A stretch of DNA of 10,264 nt. Origin: an uncultured Oscillospiraceae bacterium. GTDB taxonomy: Bacteria; Bacillota; Clostridia; Oscillospirales; Oscillospiraceae. The notes under the pieces were generated by a model. The model did not search any database and was not told where the DNA came from. It saw only the letters and a program-made list of their open reading frames with translations. Positions 6,964 through 10,264 of the stretch are shown here, piece by piece. Position 1 is the first letter of the stretch, and each line of letters begins with the position of its first letter. Location of the stretch: positions 1-10,264 of the forward strand of contig CAKTHW010000054.1 of the NCBI GenBank assembly GCA_934565425.1, written 5' to 3'. Made by a program: the position numbers and the translations under genes.

Positions 6964-7081
6964 GGATAATCCCCCTTTATTCTCGGCTCTCCGGGGGTCT
7001 TTCTCTTCCCCTTCGCCGTTCTATATTTCTTTCCAAAAGGTTTGTTCTGCTTCGTTTTATGTGGTCAATGCACTTCTGTTT
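6964..7081 (-). promoter_or_regulatory. sepF-divIVA gap with C-tract complementary to the divIVA ribosome binding site
   Basis: On the minus strand the SD G-tract GGGGG is at 6971-6975, 7 nt before the ATG. A CCCCC tract at 6993-6997 lies 17 nt upstream and can pair with it, optionally with a small inner hairpin (CGG/CCG, 6984-6993). The pairing would hide the ribosome binding site. No good promoter is visible: TTGACC occurs but has no -10 at the right distance. No remnant of ylmG or ylmH fits in the 118 bp. Confidence 0.35.
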
Positions 7082-7558
7082 TTAGAAATACATCCCGTTG
7101 TTTTCCAGTTCGTCGATCAGGTCGCCCATGATGTCCACATTGTAGGGCGTGATGATGTAGGTCGCCACAGCCACTTTTTTGATCTTGCCTTCCTGGGCAT
7201 AGGCAGCGCCGGACAGGAAGTCCACCATACGACGGGCAACGTCCTTGTTGGCGGACTCCAGGTTGAGCACCACGGTGCGCTTATCCCGAAGGTGATCGGC
7301 GATGGCAGAGGCGTCCTGGAATTTCTCCGGCTTGACCAGCACGACCTGCAGCTGGGTGGTGGTGTTGATGTTCACCACTTTATCCCGACTGGTATCTGCG
7401 TAATCCCGTTCCATGTCGTCCTCCTCCCGCTTCTTGCCGCGGGGCTTGCGTTCTTCTTTGGTCTCCACAAAGGGCTCTTCCAGGTCGAAATCTTCCTCGT
7501 ATTCTTCCTCGTCTTCATAAGGGCGTGCCAGACGTCTCAGTTCATCCATTAAGCTCAT
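7082..7558 (-). CDS. sepF: Cell-division protein SepF, 158 aa
   Basis: SepF polymerises into rings or arcs that bind FtsZ filaments and tether them to the membrane at the septum. The N-terminal MSLMDELRRLARPY is the expected amphipathic membrane anchor, followed by a charged acidic/basic linker (about 15-60). The globular FtsZ-binding core follows (about 61-158), with KVVNI, ADHLRDKRTVVLNLE, VARRMVDFLSGAAYA (108-121, including G117, part of the conserved FLSG) and an ITPYNVDI strand. Length and domain order match B. subtilis SepF. The ATG is preceded by an ideal AAGGAGGA (7568-7575) 9 nt upstream. A near-consensus promoter inside yggS (7736-7764) could transcribe sepF-divIVA-ileS independently of miaA-hfq. 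Confidence 0.97.
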   Translation of the reverse strand: MSLMDELRRLARPYEDEEEYEEDFDLEEPFVETKEERKPRGKKREEDDMERDYADTSRDKVVNINTTTQLQVVLVKPEKFQDASAIADHLRDKRTVVLNLESANKDVARRMVDFLSGAAYAQEGKIKKVAVATYIITPYNVDIMGDLIDELENNGMYF

Positions 7559-7603
7559 AGTGGTGTGTCCTCCTTTTTTATCTCTGAGCAGGGGGCCGCC
7601 CCC

Positions 7604-8314
7604 TTATCCGTTCACCCGATTGGCGGGTCGAGCACCGAACAACGCTGTGCCCACACGAACCTGTGTAGCCCCTTCCGCAATGGCATCTTCAAAATCGCCG
7701 CTCATTCCCATAGATAGGCAGTCGATCATGACTTTATTATTATACGTTTTCCCCTGTATGTCAATAAAAAGCTGTCGCATTGCGGCAAAAACGGCTCGAT
7801 TGGCCCCCGGTTCCTGTGCCACAGGGGGGATCGCCATCAAGCCTCTGGGTTCCACGCCGGGCAAAGAGGCCGCCAAAGCCACCAGCGCCTCCACCTCCTC
7901 CGGCTTCACGCCGGATTTACTGGCTTCGCCGCCGATGTTGACTTCAATGAGGATATCCTGGACGATGCCCAGGTTCTGGGCCCGTTTGTCGATCAGGCGG
8001 ATGAGTTCTTCCGAGTCCACCGACTCGATCATGTCCACCTTGCCCACCAGGTATTTGAGCTTGTTCTTCTGCAGGTGCCCGATGAAGTGGACCTTCGCCC
8101 CTTCATAGGCACCGTCCTGCCAGTGCTGGGTAAATTCCTGGGCACGATTTTCCCCACAGACCGTGATGCCTGCGGCGATGGCCGCTCGAATGGTCTCCGA
8201 GGTCTGCACCTTGGTGGCCGCCACCAGGGTCACTTCAGACGGATCCCGTCCGGCTTTTTCCGCCGCGGCGGCAATACGTGCCTGTACTTCTTGGATGTGT
8301 TCCGCTAACGTCAT
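7604..8314 (-). CDS. yggS: YggS/PLPBP-family pyridoxal-phosphate homeostasis protein, 236 aa
   Basis: YggS (YlmE in Bacillus, PLPBP/PROSC in animals) is a single-domain TIM-barrel PLP-binding protein that affects vitamin B6 and amino-acid balance; no catalytic reaction is established. Signatures: VAATK with the PLP-binding lysine K35, ENRAQEF (56-61), HFIGHLQKNK (76-85), VNIGGEASKSGV (125-136), LMAIPP, and the phosphate-binding C-terminal block LSMGMSGDFEDAI then QVRVGTALFGAR (200-229). I chose the ATG at 8312-8314, which gives the usual family N-terminus; a GTG frame from 8350 would overlap the upstream gene and add 12 unlike residues. The SD is weak (AAAGGCGG). The gap to the hlyD-like gene is 22 bp and to sepF 45 bp. 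Residues about 183-196 are encoded by unusually AT-rich DNA that contains a promoter-like element. Confidence 0.96.
   Translation of the reverse strand: MTLAEHIQEVQARIAAAAEKAGRDPSEVTLVAATKVQTSETIRAAIAAGITVCGENRAQEFTQHWQDGAYEGAKVHFIGHLQKNKLKYLVGKVDMIESVDSEELIRLIDKRAQNLGIVQDILIEVNIGGEASKSGVKPEEVEALVALAASLPGVEPRGLMAIPPVAQEPGANRAVFAAMRQLFIDIQGKTYNNKVMIDCLSMGMSGDFEDAIAEGATQVRVGTALFGARPANRVNG
7736..7764 (-). promoter_or_regulatory. Near-consensus promoter inside yggS, facing sepF-divIVA-ileS
   Basis: On the minus strand a perfect -35 TTGACA (7759-7764) is followed by 17 nt and -10 AATAAT (7736-7741; 5 of 6 bases, keeping the key A and final T). The start site would be near 7729, about 170 nt before the sepF ATG. 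The stretch is a local AT-rich patch in otherwise GC-rich coding sequence and encodes a part of YggS that varies in the family. A TATAAT at 7739-7744 is also present, but at 14-nt spacing it is unlikely to be the -10 for this -35. Confidence 0.6.
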
Positions 8315-8336
8315 AGCTGATTCGCCGCCTTTCTCT

Positions 8337-9614
8337 TTATGTCTTTGCACGGCTGCCCACCACTTTTCCGTCGTACAGGTTCATCCCCCGCACCACAATG
8401 GTGTCGCCGTCTCGAATCTGCTTTGCTTTTTCCAGTGCGCTCTGCTGCACCGAGTTGCCGTCCTTATCCACGGACTTGCCCTGCCAGACCACATAGTAGT
8501 CGTCCAGCTGGCACAGGATCTCCACTTCCACCTTCCGCAGCTGCGCGCCGCTGACCCGGTAGAGGTAGTACTTGTCCTCTTCCATCCGCAGCGCCTCTTT
8601 CGGCACCCGGAAGCCGCGGTAGCTCTCATAGATGACTGCCGCCGACTGCTGCCGCAGCAGGGAGGTCTCCGTCAGGTGGCGGGTGGAGGAGAAGACCACG
8701 GTGACCTGCTTCTGGTCGCCCTTGGTGTCCCCGATGGTCTCCACCTTCATGGTCTGCTCGCCGGCCACGTTGTCAAAACGCACGGTCACGGTCATGTCCT
8801 CATGCATCCGCTCCACGTCCGCCACGTCCATGGTCACCGCGTAGTACCACTTGCCGCCGGTGATGATCTTGCCCAGATACTTGCCTTCCTTGACCTCCTG
8901 TCGGTCCTTGACCAGCTCATCCAGCTTTGCCGGGGTCAGGCCGGACAATTTAGAGGGGTTCAGCACCGTCTCATAGCCATCCACCATGGCGGAGAAGGTC
9001 CCCGCCTGCTGGGCTTTGATGGTGGAGACTGTGCTGCCTGCCTCCTTCTCCAGCTTCTTGATCTCCTTGCTCAGCTGGTTGATCTCCTTGGTCACCGCTT
9101 CGCTGCCCTTGTAAGTATAATCCTGCCGGTAGATCATGTTCTCCACCAACTGGATCTGGTCGGATAGGTCGGACAGATCCTCATGAAACACGGTAGATCG
9201 AATGGATTCCAGTGAGGCGATGACCCGTTTGCTCAGCTCCGCCGTGTCCGAGGACTCAGTGGAGTGGCTCAGCACGTATTGCAGCGCTTCCCGCTCGGTC
9301 TGCTTGGCCTTCAGGGTCTGATGCTGCTCCAGCGCCGCCTGATCCTTGTAGATCCGGGCGATGACCTCGCCTTTCGCCACCGATTCCCCTTCTGCCGGCA
9401 GCACCTCCATCCGCTCGCCGCTGCCTTCCAATAACGTCTCCTGCCGGACCACCAAGCCTGTGGTGTCCACGGAGTCCTCCACACCGGTCTCGTAGACGGT
9501 GACGGTGGTGATGTCGTTGCGGAAGGTCTGTACGGCATAGCCAACGAAATAGAGGATGGCGCCGATGAAGAAGGCGACCATGACGATCTTCGGAATCCAT
9601 TTACTCGGTTTCAA
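8337..9614 (-). CDS. HlyD-family membrane-anchored adaptor protein, 425 aa
   Basis: One N-terminal transmembrane helix (about residues 9-31, after MKPSKWIPK) anchors a large extracytoplasmic part. Residues about 45-92 look like the first half of a biotinyl-lipoyl-like fold (VLPAEGESVAKGEVIARI); 93-200 are coiled-coil helices; AQQAGTFSAMVDGYETVL (201-218) would be the second half of that fold; 240-425 are beta-rich, like the barrel and membrane-proximal domains of adaptors of RND, ABC and type I export systems. No transporter ATPase or permease is adjacent. The start appears to be TTG (9612-9614): AGGAAAGGA lies upstream and no in-frame ATG precedes the helix; the first internal ATG (codon 12) would remove the basic anchor flank. 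hfq ends 23 bp upstream and yggS starts 22 bp downstream, so it is co-transcribed with both. The family call is good; the partner and substrate are unknown. Confidence 0.85.
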   Translation of the reverse strand: MKPSKWIPKIVMVAFFIGAILYFVGYAVQTFRNDITTVTVYETGVEDSVDTTGLVVRQETLLEGSGERMEVLPAEGESVAKGEVIARIYKDQAALEQHQTLKAKQTEREALQYVLSHSTESSDTAELSKRVIASLESIRSTVFHEDLSDLSDQIQLVENMIYRQDYTYKGSEAVTKEINQLSKEIKKLEKEAGSTVSTIKAQQAGTFSAMVDGYETVLNPSKLSGLTPAKLDELVKDRQEVKEGKYLGKIITGGKWYYAVTMDVADVERMHEDMTVTVRFDNVAGEQTMKVETIGDTKGDQKQVTVVFSSTRHLTETSLLRQQSAAVIYESYRGFRVPKEALRMEEDKYYLYRVSGAQLRKVEVEILCQLDDYYVVWQGKSVDKDGNSVQQSALEKAKQIRDGDTIVVRGMNLYDGKVVGSRAKT

Positions 9615-9635
9615 CCTTGTCTCATTCCTTTCCTA
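9611..9635 (-). promoter_or_regulatory. Ribosome binding site and 4-codon mini-ORF overlapping the TTG start of the HlyD-like gene
   Basis: AGGAAAGGA (9626-9634) is followed at once by ATG (9623-9625), opening a mini-ORF of four codons (Met-Arg-Gln-Gly) whose TGA (9611-9613) overlaps the TTG start (9612-9614). For the TTG, the nearest SD is 11 nt away. The ATG may be chance, or it may load ribosomes that restart at TTG. Confidence 0.3.
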
Positions 9636-9637
9636 GG

Positions 9638-9895
9638 TCACGGACGGATACGAGGCCCTCCACCGACTTCATAGTCCTTCAGCTCCACCGGACGTTCCGC
9701 CACAATGGTGGAGATGGCGTGCTTGTAGATCACCTGCTGCCGTCCGTCGCTGTTGAGCACCACGGTAAAGGCATCGAATCCGGTGATCACCCCTCGCAGC
9801 TGGTACCCATTCATCAGGAACATGGTCACATTCAGCCGGTTCTTGCTCACGTTGGTCAGATAAACGTCCTGTAGATTACTGTTTTTTTGCATCAT
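9638..9895 (-). CDS. hfq: RNA chaperone Hfq, 85 aa
   Basis: Hfq forms a hexameric ring that binds U-rich RNA ends on its proximal face and A-rich RNA on its distal face, and promotes pairing between small RNAs and mRNAs. Sm1 spans about residues 22-48 (VTMFLMNGYQLRGVITGFDA), with Q9 and F40/F43 at proximal-face positions. Sm2 holds YKHAIST (57-63), the hallmark Hfq sequence, with K58 and H59 at the pore. The rim has SKNR (17-20), fewer arginines than E. coli. The C-terminal tail is short, ending GGGPRIRP. I chose the ATG at 9893-9895 (AAGGA 7 nt upstream); the next codon is also ATG, and a GTG at 9899-9901 is too near the SD. miaA-hfq order is widely conserved. Confidence 0.97.
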   Translation of the reverse strand: MMQKNSNLQDVYLTNVSKNRLNVTMFLMNGYQLRGVITGFDAFTVVLNSDGRQQVIYKHAISTIVAERPVELKDYEVGGGPRIRP

Positions 9896-9950
9896 TGGCA
9901 CTTCCTTCTCTATGATTCATATTCAGGACAATGCCGTTTCTCTCTATGAC

Positions 9951-9976
9951 AGACGGAAGGGCTTGTCCTTGCGTCT
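9951..9976 (-). promoter_or_regulatory. Stem-loop just after the miaA stop, in the miaA-hfq gap
   Basis: Minus-strand RNA pairs AGACG with CGTCT and AAGG with CCTT across one C-C mismatch, with the 6-nt loop ACAAGC. It begins directly after the miaA TGA (9978-9980). No U-run follows, so readthrough into hfq is expected; it may protect or separate the two cistrons. The rest of the 82-bp gap shows no good promoter. Confidence 0.35.
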
Positions 9977-9977
9977 A

Positions 9978-10264
9978 TCATAACCCATATTCCTCCAATT
10001 TTCCTGTCGAAAACTGTCGACAAGCCGCAAAATTCGGCTCCGACCCCCACAGATACCAGTGGGTTGCCTTGTTCCGGCGGAACCAGGTCAGCTGTCGCTT
10101 GGCATATTGCCGGGTCCGCAACTTCACTTCCTCCACCGCTGTCGCCAGGTCGCCCTGGCCGCTCACTGCCGCCGCCAGCTCCTTGTAGCCGATGGCCTGC
10201 ATGGCCGTGGCCGTCTCCGGCACGCCCGCGTCAAGCAGCGCCCGCACCTCGTCCGCAAGCCCCT
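9978..10264 (-). CDS. miaA: tRNA dimethylallyltransferase MiaA, C-terminal 94 residues (cut by right edge)
   Basis: MiaA transfers a dimethylallyl group from DMAPP to N6 of A37 in tRNAs that read codons starting with U, the first step to ms2i6A. Only the C-terminal part is here. The frame enters the window open (GLADEVRALLDAGVPE) and carries two strong family signatures, AMQAIGYKEL and TRQYAKRQLTWFRR. The tail ends about 30 residues after the latter, as usual. The GTG at 10245-10247 is internal, not a start. The N-terminal P-loop and catalytic residues lie beyond the edge. It is followed by hfq after 82 bp, the common miaA-hfq arrangement. Confidence 0.96.
   Translation of the reverse strand, partial: GLADEVRALLDAGVPETATAMQAIGYKELAAAVSGQGDLATAVEEVKLRTRQYAKRQLTWFRRNKATHWYLWGSEPNFAACRQFSTGKLEEYGL

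Noticed and set aside
7020..7075. Promoter in the sepF-divIVA gap (TTGACC; TATAGA)
   Set aside because: The two hexamers are too far apart and neither has a matching partner at 16-18 nt.
7591..7603. GGGGG-CGG-CCCCC hairpin after yggS as a terminator
   Set aside because: Only 5 bp, no U-run directly after the stem, and it is 16 bp before an ideal sepF ribosome binding site, so readthrough is expected.
8315..8350. Longer YggS start at the GTG at 8348-8350
   Set aside because: It would overlap the adaptor gene by 14 nt and add residues not typical of YggS; the ATG at 8312-8314 gives the expected length.
9907..9949. Direct repeat TCTCTATGA at 9907-9915 and 9941-9949 in the miaA-hfq gap
   Set aside because: Nine bases, two copies, 34-bp spacing and no supporting promoter; compatible with chance.

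Overview
The window is chromosomal DNA from a moderately GC-rich Gram-positive bacterium, most likely a clostridial Firmicute of the Oscillospiraceae type. The evidence is a SepF/YggS/DivIVA division cluster, low-GC-type AGGAGG ribosome binding sites, an Hfq with the Sm2 core YKHAIST, an IleS with extra CxxC/CxCxC pairs, and a Gram-positive-style lipoprotein and secreted protein. The genus is inference. Every convincing gene lies on the minus strand, so the order of transcription runs from the right end to the left end.

First block (10264 to about 3217): miaA (3' end only), hfq, a HlyD-type membrane-anchored adaptor, yggS, sepF, divIVA and ileS. Gaps are short (82, 23, 22, 45, 118 and 156 bp), and the block ends in a perfect 15-bp stem-loop terminator after ileS. 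It joins tRNA modification and RNA-chaperone genes (miaA-hfq) to the division cluster known in Bacillus as ylmE-ylmF-ylmG-ylmH-divIVA-ileS, but without ylmG and ylmH and with a HlyD-like adaptor just upstream of yggS. A near-consensus sigma-A-type promoter lies inside the 3' part of yggS and could drive sepF-divIVA-ileS separately. The divIVA and ileS ribosome binding sites are G-tracts, each with a complementary C-tract 17-18 nt upstream.

Second block (about 3218 to 613): mnmG, which must have its own promoter because it follows the terminator, and a lipoprotein gene coupled to it by an ATGA overlap.

Third block (612 to the left edge): a roughly 310-bp AT-richer intergenic region with a near-perfect 24-bp palindrome and a very good promoter (TTGCAA-17-TATAAT). 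This promoter drives a gene cut by the left edge; its visible part is a Sec signal peptide followed by a Glu/Lys-rich disordered segment.

Functionally the window is mostly housekeeping: tRNA modification (MiaA, MnmG), isoleucyl-tRNA charging, RNA chaperoning, PLP homeostasis, septum assembly and pole marking. The less explained parts are the adaptor without a visible transporter, the lipoprotein, the secreted protein and the regulatory structures in the gaps. I saw no rRNA, tRNA, CRISPR array, insertion sequence or phage gene, and nothing that clearly amounts to an undescribed defence or mobile system.
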